The notes under the pieces: generated by a model
The model's input: only the letters and a program-made list of their open reading frames with translations
Told to the model about the DNA's origin: nothing
Database searches by the model: none
Shown: positions 17,749-26,850 of the stretch, piece after piece
How the letters are laid out: every line of letters begins with the position of its first letter
Position numbering within the stretch: the stretch's first letter is position 1
Program-made: the position numbers and the translations under genes
Source of the DNA: DASVEE01 sp036399695
Lineage (GTDB): Bacteria; Acidobacteriota; Thermoanaerobaculia; Gp7-AA8
Reading direction: 5' to 3'
Length of the DNA: 60,732 bases
Assembly (NCBI GenBank): GCA_036399695.1
Contig: DASWMP010000105.1
Location: 1 to 60,732, forward strand

Positions 17749-19200
17749 TCACCCGCCGAGGCACGGCAGCAGCACCGTCACCACGGCCCCGCCGCCCGGG
17801 CGGTTGGCGGCGGTCACGCGGCCCCCGTGGATCTGCGCGATGCGCTCGACGATCGCCAGCCCCAGGCCCGTGCCGCCGGCGCGTCGGGTGAAGAAGGGCT
17901 CGAAGACGCGGCCCAGGTCATCCGTGCCGAAGCCGGGGCCCTGGTCGGCGATGCTGCAGGCGATCCACGACGTGTCCTCGTTGTCGCGATGCTCGGCGAA
18001 CACGTCGATCGTCGCACCGAACGGCGAGTGCTCGATCGCGTTGCCGAGGATGTTCTGGAAGGCCTGGGCGAGGCGGCGGCGGTCAGCCAGCAGCGCGCCT
18101 GCTTCGGGCGTCACGCGATTGCCAATCGTCACGCCATGCGCTTCCGCCTGTCCGGCCACGGCGGCCACGGCATCGGCGACGACGTCGTCCAGCGTGACGG
18201 TGACGAGATCGAGCTGCGGCAGGCGGCCGTACTCGAGCAGGTCCTGCATCAGCGCGCTGAGGCGCTGAATCGCGCGGTGCAGGTTCAGCAGGTGCTGTTC
18301 GGTGGCGTGATCGCGCGTCGCGAGACGCGACTCCAGCGCGTCGAGCGTCGCCGAGATGCTGAAGAGCGGATTGCGCACCTCGTGCGCGACGCCCGCCACC
18401 AGCTCCCCCATCGAGGCCAGCTTCTCGCTCCGGCGGATCACGCTTTCCATCTGGATGATGTCGCTGACGTCGCGGGCGACGATGACGACGCGTCCCTGAT
18501 CGCCGCTGCCGGCCGGGATCGTCGAGAGATGCCACGTACGTCCGGTGCCGCGGTCCTCCACCTGGCTGGAGATCGGCGACTGCTGAGCCACCGCGAGCTG
18601 CACCAGTTGGCCGGCGTGGAGAAACGGTTCCTGCCGGTCGCCGATGCTCTCGACGTCGCGGCCGGCCAGTTCGGTGAACGACGCCGCGCCCGAGCGCTCG
18701 AGCGCCATCCGGTTCGCGCGGATGACGCGGCCACGCAAGTCGGTCAGCAGCACCACCGTTTCCATCGAATCAACCGTGAGCTGCCACTCGAGCGCGGCGG
18801 TCATGATGTGCCGCGCGGCCGACGTCGCTTCCGCGGCCGTGCGGTGCATGCAGAACACGAGCTTTCCGCCCTCGTAGTCGATCAGCGACGCTTCGACGTC
18901 GACCGGCAGCTCGCTGCCGTCGGCGCGGTAGTGCGTGACCTGAAAGCGTCGCGGCCGGCCGGTGGCGACGAGGTCGCGGATCTGCAGGCCGGCCAGCGCG
19001 TCGCCGTGCGCCAGCGTTCCGAGCACGGAACCGGCGAGTTGCTCGTGCGGCACACCGTACAACGTGCAGGCGGCGGCGTTGGCAGCGATGATCCGGAGCT
19101 CGTCAAGCGGGTCGAGAATCAGCACCGCTTCCGTCAACCCGTCGAAGACACGGCGGTAGTCGAGCGCACGTACATCGGGACGCGGCGATTTGGCTGGCAA
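17749..19200 (-). CDS. Sensor histidine kinase with two PAS domains
   Basis: 483 residues, no membrane segment. PAS (about 12-120), PAS (135-250), HisKA with VAHEVRNPL (His273), and HATPase with NILGNAIEHS, DQGPGFG and GGTGLGLAIV boxes. No receiver. The start appears to be a TTG at 19200, with GAGG 7 bases upstream, since no ATG or GTG lies in frame before the first PAS. A small receiver protein (19737-20132) and an unknown protein are divergently placed just upstream; the receiver may be its partner, which is inference from position. Confidence 0.9.
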   Translation of the reverse strand: MPAKSPRPDVRALDYRRVFDGLTEAVLILDPLDELRIIAANAAACTLYGVPHEQLAGSVLGTLAHGDALAGLQIRDLVATGRPRRFQVTHYRADGSELPVDVEASLIDYEGGKLVFCMHRTAAEATSAARHIMTAALEWQLTVDSMETVVLLTDLRGRVIRANRMALERSGAASFTELAGRDVESIGDRQEPFLHAGQLVQLAVAQQSPISSQVEDRGTGRTWHLSTIPAGSGDQGRVVIVARDVSDIIQMESVIRRSEKLASMGELVAGVAHEVRNPLFSISATLDALESRLATRDHATEQHLLNLHRAIQRLSALMQDLLEYGRLPQLDLVTVTLDDVVADAVAAVAGQAEAHGVTIGNRVTPEAGALLADRRRLAQAFQNILGNAIEHSPFGATIDVFAEHRDNEDTSWIACSIADQGPGFGTDDLGRVFEPFFTRRAGGTGLGLAIVERIAQIHGGRVTAANRPGGGAVVTVLLPCLGG

Positions 19201-19229
19201 TCGGCAACCTCGGACGAGATGTAAAGTTT

Positions 19230-19673
19230 ATGCGAAGAGTCGCCATTCGGGGGTGTGGGTTTGGGCTGCTCGGGGCTCTCCTAGACGTGCACTTGCCGTC
19301 GATCCGCTCCGACGAAACCGTCCGCCCGGCTCCTTCCGAAGCGCCACGTCATCCGGCCACGTTCTGGCTCCAGGCAGCGGACGACGGATCGCCGGGGCCG
19401 ACGCTCCTCCTGCGCTTCGACGTCGTGTGCGATGACGAGCCGATCTCGATCCTCGTGCGGACGCCGAACGCCGGCGGTACGGCGGTACTCGCGGACGCGG
19501 CGGAGACGATCGAGCGCCGTTTCGGACTCGCGTCCGCGTCCACGACGCGCGCCACGCGGATCACGCGCATCGGTCTTTCGCTCGGCGAGCAGGTGCTGCC
19601 GCTGCAGCATCTCCCCTGCGCGGCGCGCCTGGCCGAAGTGGCGTCGAAACTTGCGGAATGTCTGACGCGATGA
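19230..19673 (+). CDS. Hypothetical protein
   Basis: 147 residues, not recognised. Third codon positions are strongly G/C, in keeping with a real gene in this genome. The sequence has no membrane segment; LLLRFDVVCDDEPISILVRTPN in the middle suggests a beta-rich fold, and the end is helical (ARLAEVASKLAECL). It begins 30 bases from the divergent kinase start and is followed after 63 bases by a receiver-domain gene, so a signalling association is possible. Confidence 0.5.
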   Translation: MRRVAIRGCGFGLLGALLDVHLPSIRSDETVRPAPSEAPRHPATFWLQAADDGSPGPTLLLRFDVVCDDEPISILVRTPNAGGTAVLADAAETIERRFGLASASTTRATRITRIGLSLGEQVLPLQHLPCAARLAEVASKLAECLTR

Positions 19674-19736
19674 TGTTGCACTGATGTCTCAAAGTGCGTT
19701 GACGGGTCGGAACCGCAAACTGATAATGCGAGCGCC

Positions 19737-20132
19737 TTGACCGCCGTAAGTCCAGCACCCGCCCGCACGATGCTCGTCGTGGACGATGAAAAAGTGATCA
19801 CGTTCGCGTTCGAGACCTACTTCAGCGAGCAGGGCTACGCGGTCGACGCTGCCTCCTCGCGCGACGAAGCAATCGACCTGCTGAATCGCAACCACTACGA
19901 CGTCCTGATCGCCGATCTCCGCCTCACCGGAACGGACGGCGTGGAAGGAATGGAGATCGTCCGCCACGCCCGCGAGCGCAGCCCGCGCATGGCCATCGTG
20001 ATGCTGACCGCCTACCGCTCCGCCGCCGAGGCCGACCTCCCCGGCGCCGACGTGTTGCTGCAGAAGCCCAAGCGTCTGTCCGAGGTGTCACAAGTCGTAG
20101 AGGACCTGCTGCAGCGACACGGCACCGAGTGA
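19737..20132 (+). CDS. Single-domain response regulator
   Basis: About 131 residues: one receiver domain with acidic pair VVDDE (D16, D17), acceptor D60 (VLIADLRLTG), MLTAYR for the switch Thr, and LLQKPK with the conserved Lys. No output domain, so it acts by protein contact or as a phosphate sink. I use the TTG at 19737; an ATG at 19770 just before LVVDDE is an alternative with no better ribosome site. It is close to the divergent kinase at 17749-19200. Confidence 0.8.
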   Translation: MTAVSPAPARTMLVVDDEKVITFAFETYFSEQGYAVDAASSRDEAIDLLNRNHYDVLIADLRLTGTDGVEGMEIVRHARERSPRMAIVMLTAYRSAAEADLPGADVLLQKPKRLSEVSQVVEDLLQRHGTE

Positions 20133-20158
20133 TCGACGAGTGCTCGTCCGCGCAGTGT

Positions 20159-20306
20159 GGAGTGCGGCAGCGACGCCTCATCATCTGCCGCTTTCCCATA
20201 GCGGAAGCGTCGAGCTTCCGCCCCTTTCAAGTGCACCACGTGGGCCGCGGCTCGACGCTGCGGCTGTAGGAAAGCGGCAGCGGATGAGGCGTCGCTGCCG
20301 CACTCC
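20159..20306. repeat. Long inverted repeat with 38-base arms
   Basis: GGAGTGCGGCAGCGACGCC at 20159 is matched, complemented, by the sequence ending at 20306. The arms continue inward through ATCTGCCGCTTTCC / GGAAAGCGGCAG. Inside are smaller dyads (GCGGAAGC/GCTTCCGC). It sits between the converging receiver gene and cheB and could stop transcription from both sides. Confidence 0.85.
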
Positions 20307-20316
20307 AAACTCGGAC

Positions 20317-21345
20317 TCACGCCATGCGCAGGAGCGCCGGTGCGATGTGCGACAGCGGCAGCACCTGCTCTGCTGCCCCGCGCCGGATCGCTTCGCGCGG
20401 CATCCCGAACACCGCGCTGGTCGCCTCATCCTGCGCGAAGGTCGTGGCCCGCACCTTTCGCATCTCCAGCAGACCGTCGGCGCCGTCGCCTCCCATGCCG
20501 GTGAGGAGCACGCCGATCGCATCGCTGCCGAGGGTCTCGGCGACGGAGCGGAACAGCACGTCCACGCTCGGCCGGTGGCGGGAGACGAACGCGCCGTCGT
20601 GCAGCGCGACGGTCAGCCGTCCGGCGAACGAGCGCACCGTCATGTGGCGGTTGCCCGGGGCCACGAGCGCGCGGCCGGGGCGGATCTCGTCGCCGTCCTC
20701 CGCTTCCTTCACCTCGATCGCGCACAGCTCGTTGAGGCGGTTGGCGAACGAGCGGGTGAATGGCGCCGGCATGTGCTGGACGATCACGATGCCGCACGTC
20801 GTCACCGGCAGCGGCTCGAGCACCTCGCGGATCGCTTCCGTGCCGCCGGTGGACGCACCGATGGCCACCAGGCGGGCGCGCTGGCTCGCCGCCACCGGAC
20901 CGGCCGGCTGCACGCCGAGGCGCGGCTGGCGGCGCAGCGGCATGCGATAGACCGAGGCCGCACGCACCGCGTCGACGAGCACCACCGCCGATTCCGTGAG
21001 GAACGACTGCACGCCGAGGTTCGGCTTCGCGATGAGGTCCACCGCCCCCGCTTCGAGCGCGCGTACTGCTTCGCGGCTCGCCTCTCCCACGTGCCCCGAG
21101 CAGACGATCACCGGCAGCGGGTCCTCCGCCATGAGCTTGCGCAGAAACGTCAGCCCGTCCATGCGTGGCATCTCGAGATCCAGAATGATCACGTCCGGAC
21201 GGTCGCGCTTCATCTTCTCCATGGCGATGACCGGGTCGGCCGCCGCGGACGTGGTGATGTCGGGCTGCGTCTTGAGGATGGCCTGGATCGTCTGCCGCAC
21301 GACGGCGGAGTCGTCCACCACGAGCACGTGTACGTTACTTGACAT
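20317..21345 (-). CDS. cheB: Chemotaxis protein-glutamate methylesterase
   Basis: 342 residues: receiver (D56 in DVIILDLEMP) joined to the methylesterase domain with the catalytic triad S165 (IGASTGG), H191 (VQHMP) and D286 (TGMGGDGADG). Removes methyl groups from (and deamidates) chemoreceptor glutamates when phosphorylated by CheA. Last gene of the chemosensory operon; its ATG lies inside the end of cheR (11-bp overlap). Confidence 0.95.
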   Translation of the reverse strand: MSSNVHVLVVDDSAVVRQTIQAILKTQPDITTSAAADPVIAMEKMKRDRPDVIILDLEMPRMDGLTFLRKLMAEDPLPVIVCSGHVGEASREAVRALEAGAVDLIAKPNLGVQSFLTESAVVLVDAVRAASVYRMPLRRQPRLGVQPAGPVAASQRARLVAIGASTGGTEAIREVLEPLPVTTCGIVIVQHMPAPFTRSFANRLNELCAIEVKEAEDGDEIRPGRALVAPGNRHMTVRSFAGRLTVALHDGAFVSRHRPSVDVLFRSVAETLGSDAIGVLLTGMGGDGADGLLEMRKVRATTFAQDEATSAVFGMPREAIRRGAAEQVLPLSHIAPALLRMA

Positions 21346-22165
21346 AGACGGTGGGCATCACGGTGCGCGGACCTTCGGCGAGACCGCTGAGCGTTTCGGC
21401 ATGGCCGAGGAAAAAGTGGCCGCCCGGCGCGAGCTGCGCCAGGAGGTTGTGCACGACGCGCACGCGCTGCGCGTGCCCGAAGTAGATGAGGACGTTCCGG
21501 CAGAGCACCAGGTCGTACGGACCGTCGACCGGATACGACTCGTCCGTCAGGTTCAGGCGGCCGAAGCGGATGATGCGCCGCAGCTCGTCCCCCGCCTTGA
21601 AGAACCCTTCCTGCGACTTGGTGCCCTTCAGCATGAAGCGGCGGAGGCAGTCCGCGGGGATCTCGGCGGACTTGCGCATCGGCCAGGTGCCGCGGCGGGC
21701 AGTGTCGAGGACGCGCGTCGAGAGATCGGTGGCGTCGATGCGCAGGTCCCACTCGTCGCCGTCGAAGTGCTGCAGCAGGACCATGGCCAGCGAGTACGGC
21801 TCCTCCCCTGACGAACAGCCGGCGCTCCAGATGCGCACCTTCTTCGCCCGCTCGCCGCGTGCCGCCTCGGCCTTCAGGCGCGGCAGGAGCTCGCGGTCGA
21901 GAAAATCGAAGTGCTTCGGCTCGCGGAAGAAGCGCGTCTCGTTCGTGGAGATGGCGTCGAACATCCGGATGCGCTCGTCCGTGTCGTGACCGCCGACGAC
22001 GTGGTCGTAGTACGCGCTGAACGAATCGAGCCCGAGCTGGCGCAGACGCTTCGAGAGCCGTGCGACGAGCAGCGGCTTCTTGGCGTCGGAGAGATGGATG
22101 CCGATCTCGTTCTCGATGAGCTGCTGGAAGCGGACGAACTCCGCCTCGGAGAGGTTGTTAATCAT
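21335..22165 (-). CDS. cheR: Chemotaxis protein methyltransferase
   Basis: 276 residues: CheR N-terminal helical domain (NETRFFREPKHF near 75-87) and SAM-dependent methyltransferase domain (RIWSAGCSSGEEPYSLAM, SAM loop) with CRNVLIYF near the end. Adds methyl groups to receptor glutamates. The receptor in this operon ends in a candidate CheR-docking pentapeptide. Overlaps cheW by 8 bp and cheB by 11 bp. Confidence 0.95.
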   Translation of the reverse strand: MINNLSEAEFVRFQQLIENEIGIHLSDAKKPLLVARLSKRLRQLGLDSFSAYYDHVVGGHDTDERIRMFDAISTNETRFFREPKHFDFLDRELLPRLKAEAARGERAKKVRIWSAGCSSGEEPYSLAMVLLQHFDGDEWDLRIDATDLSTRVLDTARRGTWPMRKSAEIPADCLRRFMLKGTKSQEGFFKAGDELRRIIRFGRLNLTDESYPVDGPYDLVLCRNVLIYFGHAQRVRVVHNLLAQLAPGGHFFLGHAETLSGLAEGPRTVMPTVYVK

Positions 22166-22628
22166 GGCTGCTTTCTTCGAGGGCAGCGAGGAGCTCGTCG
22201 GGGGCGAGGATCCGCGTGAGGTCGAGGATCAGCGTGTAGCGGCCGCCGAGGCGCGTCATGCCGGCGAGATAGGCCGTATCGATCGTGGCGCCGAACGCGG
22301 GCGGCGGCTCGATGTCCCCCGCGGCGAGCATGATCACGTTCTGCACTTCATCCGTGATGATGCCCATCGGCGCGCGGACACCGTCCGCTTCCGCGTCGAT
22401 GACGACGGCGCAGGTGTGCGTCGTCGCGGCGGTCTCGCCGAGGCCGAGCTGGCGGGCCAGATCGACGACCGGCATCACCGTGCCGCGCAGATTCATCAGG
22501 CCGCGGATGGCCGGCGGCATCGACGGCACGCGCGTGAGCGGTTGCAGCAGGACGATCTCGTTCACCGTCGACGCCGGTACCGCGTACAGCTCCGGACCGA
22601 CGCGCAACGTCACATACGCGGTCGTCAT
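22158..22628 (-). CDS. cheW: Chemotaxis coupling protein
   Basis: 156 residues, a full CheW domain: LYAVPASTVNEIV, IRGLMNLRGTVMPVVDLARQLGL and the C-terminal YTLILDLTRIL. Couples the receptor to the CheA P5 domain. Overlaps the preceding short CheW-like gene by 4 bp. Confidence 0.92.
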   Translation of the reverse strand: MTTAYVTLRVGPELYAVPASTVNEIVLLQPLTRVPSMPPAIRGLMNLRGTVMPVVDLARQLGLGETAATTHTCAVVIDAEADGVRAPMGIITDEVQNVIMLAAGDIEPPPAFGATIDTAYLAGMTRLGGRYTLILDLTRILAPDELLAALEESSHD

Positions 22629-22957
22629 GCGACACCTCCGAAGACTTCATCGACGTCGACCAGGACCGCGCCGCCGGCGCCTTCGACGATCCCATCGACG
22701 CCGTCGACGAGCAGCGCTCCCCGGTCCACGAAGACGAGACAGTTGCGCTCATCGGGCGTGAGCGCCCCGAGCTCGAGACGGCGTGCGGCGTCGACGACGT
22801 GAACCGGAGCGCCGTGCCGCTCCGTCACACCGCAAACCCACGCCGGCGCACCAGGGATGCGCGTCGCACCTTCGTGGACGCGCACCTCGATGACCGACTC
22901 CATCGGGACCGCACAACGGCGGCCGCCGATCGTCACGATCAGCATCTCGCTCGTCAT
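22625..22957 (-). CDS. Short CheW-like protein
   Basis: 110 residues, about two thirds of a CheW domain. RCAVPMESVIEVRVHEG, WVCGVTERHGAPVHVVDAARRLEL and a LVFVDRGALLVDGV stretch match the first SH3-like lobe and part of the second. The final strand segment is missing. It may modulate array assembly in place of, or competing with, the full CheW encoded next. Start TGATG-coupled to the receptor gene stop. Confidence 0.75.
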   Translation of the reverse strand: MTSEMLIVTIGGRRCAVPMESVIEVRVHEGATRIPGAPAWVCGVTERHGAPVHVVDAARRLELGALTPDERNCLVFVDRGALLVDGVDGIVEGAGGAVLVDVDEVFGGVA

Positions 22958-24615
22958 CAGAACCTCTTGTATTCGCTGGTGTCGCCGGCCGGGTAAGGAG
23001 CATGGAAGACGCCCGCCGCGGCAGGAACACGGGCGGCGGGCGTCTTGGTGGGATGGAGGCGCGGTACGGCGGGAACCGCTGGCAGCTCTTCGCCCGCGCC
23101 ATTGACGGTAAAGAAGGCGATCGCGTCCTGCAGCGTCGTCGCCTGGGAGTTCATTTCTTCAGCGGTGCTCGACAGCTCCTCGGCCGCGGCTGCGTTGCGC
23201 TGCGTGACCTGATCGAGCTGCGACATCGCGCGGTTGATCTGCGCCACGCCGGAAGCCTGCTCGCTCGAAGCGGCGGCCACTTCCTGCAGCAGGTCGGAAG
23301 TCTTCTTGGTCGTACCGACGAGCTCCTGCATCAGCGTGCCGGAGCGCTCCGCCACTTCGACGCTGGAGCCGGCCAGGTTGCGGATCTCTTTGGCCGCGCC
23401 CTGGCTGCGCTCGGCGAGCTTGCGCACTTCCGAGGCCACGACCGCGAAGCCGCGGCCCATCTCGCCGGCGCGGGCCGCTTCGATCGCGGCGTTGAGGGCC
23501 AGCAGGTTCGTCTGGAAGGCGATCTCCTCGACGATGGAGATGCGCTCGGCGATCGACTTCATGGCCACGACCGTCTCCGTGACGGCCTTGCCGCTCTGCT
23601 CCGCATCGCGGGCCGCCTTGGTCGCGATCTGCTCCATGATGCGGCTGTTCTCGGCGTTCTGGGCGATCGAGGCGGACATCTCCTCGAGGCTGGCGGTCGT
23701 CTCTTCCACGCTCGACGCCTGCTGGCCGGTGGCCTGCGAGACTTCGGTAGCGGAGGAGAAGAGCTGGCCGGCGGCGGAAGCGAGCGTGTTCGCGCCCGAG
23801 CGCACCTGGCCGATGATCGTGGAGAGCTTCTCCGACATCTCCTGCATCGCGGAGAGGAGCTGGCCCGTCTCGTCGGTGGAACCGGCTTCGATGCTCAGCG
23901 AGAGATCGCCGGCTGCGACGGCCTGCGCCACCGTGACGACGCGGTCGAGCGAACGGGTCACGAGCTTGGACACGTGCAGCGAAACGAGCACGAGGCCGAC
24001 GATGCAGATCAGGACCACGCCGGCCATGATGATGGTGGTCATGTTCTGCGTCTCGCGCGTGGCGACGAACGCGGCGGCGATGGCCCGGGTGTCGGCGTCG
24101 ATGTCGGCCTTGATCATCGTCTGCAGCCGGTTGTAGCGCTCGCGCATCGTCTGCATGGCGGCGAGCATGGCGTCGCCCGACTCGCCGTTGATCATGCGCA
24201 GCGTGGTCGGCCGGGCGACGGCGTAGTACTCCTCGAACGCGGTACGCATGCGGGTGTGCTCTCCGTCGTCGACGACCGGGTTCTTGCGCGCCTCGTCGAA
24301 CGTGGCCAGGACGTCCTGGCGCAGCTTGTCGACGTTGTCGACGGCCGCGGCGTCAGACGCTGCAACGGCATCCTGGAAGCCGCGCTGAATCGCCGCGAGG
24401 TCGGCGTTGAGCATCTCGGAGTTATGCACGGCCGGGTAATAGCCGCTCTCCACGAGCGCCAGCAGGCGGCCGTTCTTCATGCTGAAGACGACGCTCACGC
24501 AGAGCACGACCACGAAGCCGATGCCCGCCAGCAGCGGCAGGAGCAACAGCTTGTGACGGAATTTCAGGTTGTTCAGGAACTTCGCACCCAGGTTCGCTGC
24601 TCGCGACTCGGACAT
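22957..24615 (-). CDS. Methyl-accepting chemotaxis protein
   Basis: 552 residues: TM1 (about 22-45), a four-helix-bundle periplasmic domain, TM2 (about 190-213), HAMP, and a cytoplasmic signalling domain with the hairpin tip IVEEIAFQTNLLALNAAIEAARAGE. After a proline/alanine-rich linker it ends in EYKRF. Two aromatic residues three apart in the last five residues fit the CheR/CheB-docking pentapeptide of other receptors (xWxxF-like). The ATG at 24615 has a purine-rich GAGAGA before it; an upstream in-frame ATG at 24633 has none. Ligand unknown. Confidence 0.93.
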   Translation of the reverse strand: MSESRAANLGAKFLNNLKFRHKLLLLPLLAGIGFVVVLCVSVVFSMKNGRLLALVESGYYPAVHNSEMLNADLAAIQRGFQDAVAASDAAAVDNVDKLRQDVLATFDEARKNPVVDDGEHTRMRTAFEEYYAVARPTTLRMINGESGDAMLAAMQTMRERYNRLQTMIKADIDADTRAIAAAFVATRETQNMTTIIMAGVVLICIVGLVLVSLHVSKLVTRSLDRVVTVAQAVAAGDLSLSIEAGSTDETGQLLSAMQEMSEKLSTIIGQVRSGANTLASAAGQLFSSATEVSQATGQQASSVEETTASLEEMSASIAQNAENSRIMEQIATKAARDAEQSGKAVTETVVAMKSIAERISIVEEIAFQTNLLALNAAIEAARAGEMGRGFAVVASEVRKLAERSQGAAKEIRNLAGSSVEVAERSGTLMQELVGTTKKTSDLLQEVAAASSEQASGVAQINRAMSQLDQVTQRNAAAAEELSSTAEEMNSQATTLQDAIAFFTVNGAGEELPAVPAVPRLHPTKTPAARVPAAAGVFHAPYPAGDTSEYKRF

Positions 24616-24636
24616 TGCATCTCTCTCTTTCATCGG

Positions 24637-24708
24637 TGGTGATTGGCAACTGGCCGGCGACCGGGAGACGCGCCTGCTGCCGCCTGCCAGTTGTCATTCA
24701 CCAACAGA
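24637..24708. repeat. Small inverted repeat between MCP and cheA
   Basis: TTGGCAACTGGC near 24637 and GCCAGTTGTCA near 24690 form an imperfect hairpin in the only sizeable gap of the chemosensory operon. It is a member of the GGCAGTTGGC word group. It could tune the ratio of CheA to downstream products, which is inference. Confidence 0.6.
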
Positions 24709-24715
24709 TTTGAAG

Positions 24716-26347
24716 TCACGCCGCCGCTCCGCGGACGGCACGCCGCACGAGTGCGGCAACATCGAGAATCAGCCCGACCCGCCCGTCGGGAAAAATCGTG
24801 GAAGCCGAGACCCCGGACAGCCGGCGGAACACGCTCCCCAGCGGCTTGATGACGGCCTGCATTTCGCCGATGAGGTCATCGGCCACGAGGCCCACGGTCA
24901 TCCCTTCCGCCTCGACCAGCACCATCTGCTCGACGTGCGGGACGACCTCCGCCTCGAGGCCGAAGAACTCGCCGAGCCGGACGTACGGGACGACGCGGTC
25001 GTGAATGTCGAGCAGCCCGTAGGCGCGCTCGCGCGACTCCCCCGCCGGCACGACCACGCACTGGCGAATCGCACCGATCGGCACGACGAAGCGCTCCCCT
25101 GCTGCCGCGACGACGAGACCGCTCAGCATCGCCAGCGTCAGCGGCAGCCGCATCGTGATGGTGGCGCCGTAGCCCGCGACACTCGAGACCTGCACGGTGC
25201 CGCGCATCGCGGCGATGCCGCGGCTGACGACGTCCATGCCCACCCCGCGGCCGGAGATCTCGGTGACGACGTCCGCCGTCGAGAAGCCCGGCGCAAAGAC
25301 GTAGCCGAAGATCTCCTCGTCCGCCGGTGCGCCGCTCGCGCCGACCATGCCCCGCTCGCGGGCACGAGCGAGGATGCGCTCGCGATCGAAGCCGCCGCCG
25401 TCGTCGCTGACTTCGACGACCACGCTGCCGCCGTCGTGCCGCGCGCGCAGCGTGATGGTGGCGATCGGGTCCTTGCCGCGTGCCGTGCGCACGTCCGCCT
25501 TCTCGATGCCGTGATCGACGGCGTTGCGCAGGATGTGCGTCAGCGGATCCTTGAGCTGATCGACGACCGAGGCGTCGACTTCGACGTCGCGCCCTTCGAT
25601 CACGAGCCGCACCGGCTTCCCGGCGCTCTGCGCCAGGTCGCGGATCGTCCGGCGCTGCTGCTCGAAACGCGGACCGATCGGCACCATGCGCACCTGCGTG
25701 ACCTGCTCCTGCAGGCCCGTGAGGATGCGCTCGACATCGACGTAGCTGGCGGCGATGCGCTCCCGCTCCCGCTCCGGCAGCGAGGCCATGCCGTCGGAGA
25801 GACGTCCCGCCGCGATCGAAAGCTCGCTCGTGAGATTGAGGATGGCGTCGAGGCGATCGAGATCGACGCGAAGCTTGCGGCGCGCGTTCGAAGCACCGGC
25901 GTCGCTCCCCTCCTGCTCGACGACGAACGACGACGTATCGGCCACGAAGCCGGCCGCTTTGGCCTGTTCGAGCGCTTCGATGAGCGAGACCGCGGCGGGC
26001 GTCAGCTCGTTCGAGCCAGCCACCGCGGCCGGGATCATCTGCCGGAACGCATCGCCGGAGCGCAGCAGGAGCGTAATGAGCCCGCTGTTGACCGGGAAGC
26101 GCCTGGCGCGCGTCTCGTCGAGCACGTCCTCCATCGCATGCGCGAGGCTGGTGAGCGCGTCGAAGCCGAGCGTCGCGGCGTTTCCTTTCAGCGTGTGGGC
26201 CGAGCGGAAGATGGCGTTGATCACCTCGTCGTCGTTCGGACGCGCCTCGAGCAGGACGAGCATCTCGTCGAGCAGCGCGAGGCTCTCCTCCGCTTCCGCC
26301 AGGAACACGCGGACGATGTCGTCTCTGTCGATCTCGAATTCGCTCAT
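24716..26347 (-). CDS. cheA: Chemotaxis histidine kinase, lacking the P2 domain
   Basis: 543 residues. P1 phosphotransfer domain (HTLKGNA, His51), then directly P3 dimerisation (about 160-225), P4 ATPase (RNAVDHGIE, SDDGGGFD, GRGVGMDVV boxes) and P5 CheW-like domain. The CheY/CheB-docking P2 seen in enteric CheA is absent: only about 45 residues separate P1 and P3. This is common in non-enteric CheA proteins and implies direct P1 to receiver transfer. Likely substrates are the CheY-like protein and CheB of this operon. Confidence 0.94.
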   Translation of the reverse strand: MSEFEIDRDDIVRVFLAEAEESLALLDEMLVLLEARPNDDEVINAIFRSAHTLKGNAATLGFDALTSLAHAMEDVLDETRARRFPVNSGLITLLLRSGDAFRQMIPAAVAGSNELTPAAVSLIEALEQAKAAGFVADTSSFVVEQEGSDAGASNARRKLRVDLDRLDAILNLTSELSIAAGRLSDGMASLPERERERIAASYVDVERILTGLQEQVTQVRMVPIGPRFEQQRRTIRDLAQSAGKPVRLVIEGRDVEVDASVVDQLKDPLTHILRNAVDHGIEKADVRTARGKDPIATITLRARHDGGSVVVEVSDDGGGFDRERILARARERGMVGASGAPADEEIFGYVFAPGFSTADVVTEISGRGVGMDVVSRGIAAMRGTVQVSSVAGYGATITMRLPLTLAMLSGLVVAAAGERFVVPIGAIRQCVVVPAGESRERAYGLLDIHDRVVPYVRLGEFFGLEAEVVPHVEQMVLVEAEGMTVGLVADDLIGEMQAVIKPLGSVFRRLSGVSASTIFPDGRVGLILDVAALVRRAVRGAAA

Positions 26348-26349
26348 GG

Positions 26350-26850
26350 TCAGACCTGCTTGACGAGAGCCGTGCCGTCGCCGGTGAAGAAGAGGAGCTT
26401 CCGGCCGCGCACACCGCCGACGTCCTCACCGAGGATGGGGATGTTCTCGTTCGCGAGGTGCAGGCGGGCCGCTTCGACGTTGCGCATGCCGAGGTCGGTC
26501 CCGTTGTCGCCGGTCTTGAGGACCGACGCCCCGCCGAAGATCTTGGCCTCGAGACGCGAACGGCTGGCGCCGAGCGCCACGAGCTGCGCGATGAGCATCT
26601 CGTTCGCGCTCCGCGCGTAGCGGGGGCTCGCCGTCGCGCCGTCCGTCGGGAGCATGAAGTGATTGAGGCCACCAATGCCGCGAGCACGGTCGAACATGCA
26701 GACGGACACGCACGATCCGAGGATCGTCACGATCTCCGTCGGCTCCGCCGAGGCGTAGAGCTGGCCGGCGTGCAGGTACACCTTGCGCGCGGTCGCTTCT
26801 TCACCTCGGGGAAGCCCCGAGCTCTTCAGCAGTTCCTCGATCTTGTTCAT
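26350..26850 (-). CDS. cheD: Chemoreceptor glutamine deamidase CheD
   Basis: 166 residues with the conserved LGSCVSVCMFD (catalytic Cys47) and GGLNHFMLP (His64), followed by KIFGGASVL and GMRNVEAARLHL. Deamidates receptor glutamines and, in some bacteria, is regulated by CheC. No CheC or CheX is encoded here. The gene overlaps the GAF gene by 4 bp and is followed by cheA after 2 bp. Confidence 0.93.
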   Translation of the reverse strand: MNKIEELLKSSGLPRGEEATARKVYLHAGQLYASAEPTEIVTILGSCVSVCMFDRARGIGGLNHFMLPTDGATASPRYARSANEMLIAQLVALGASRSRLEAKIFGGASVLKTGDNGTDLGMRNVEAARLHLANENIPILGEDVGGVRGRKLLFFTGDGTALVKQV

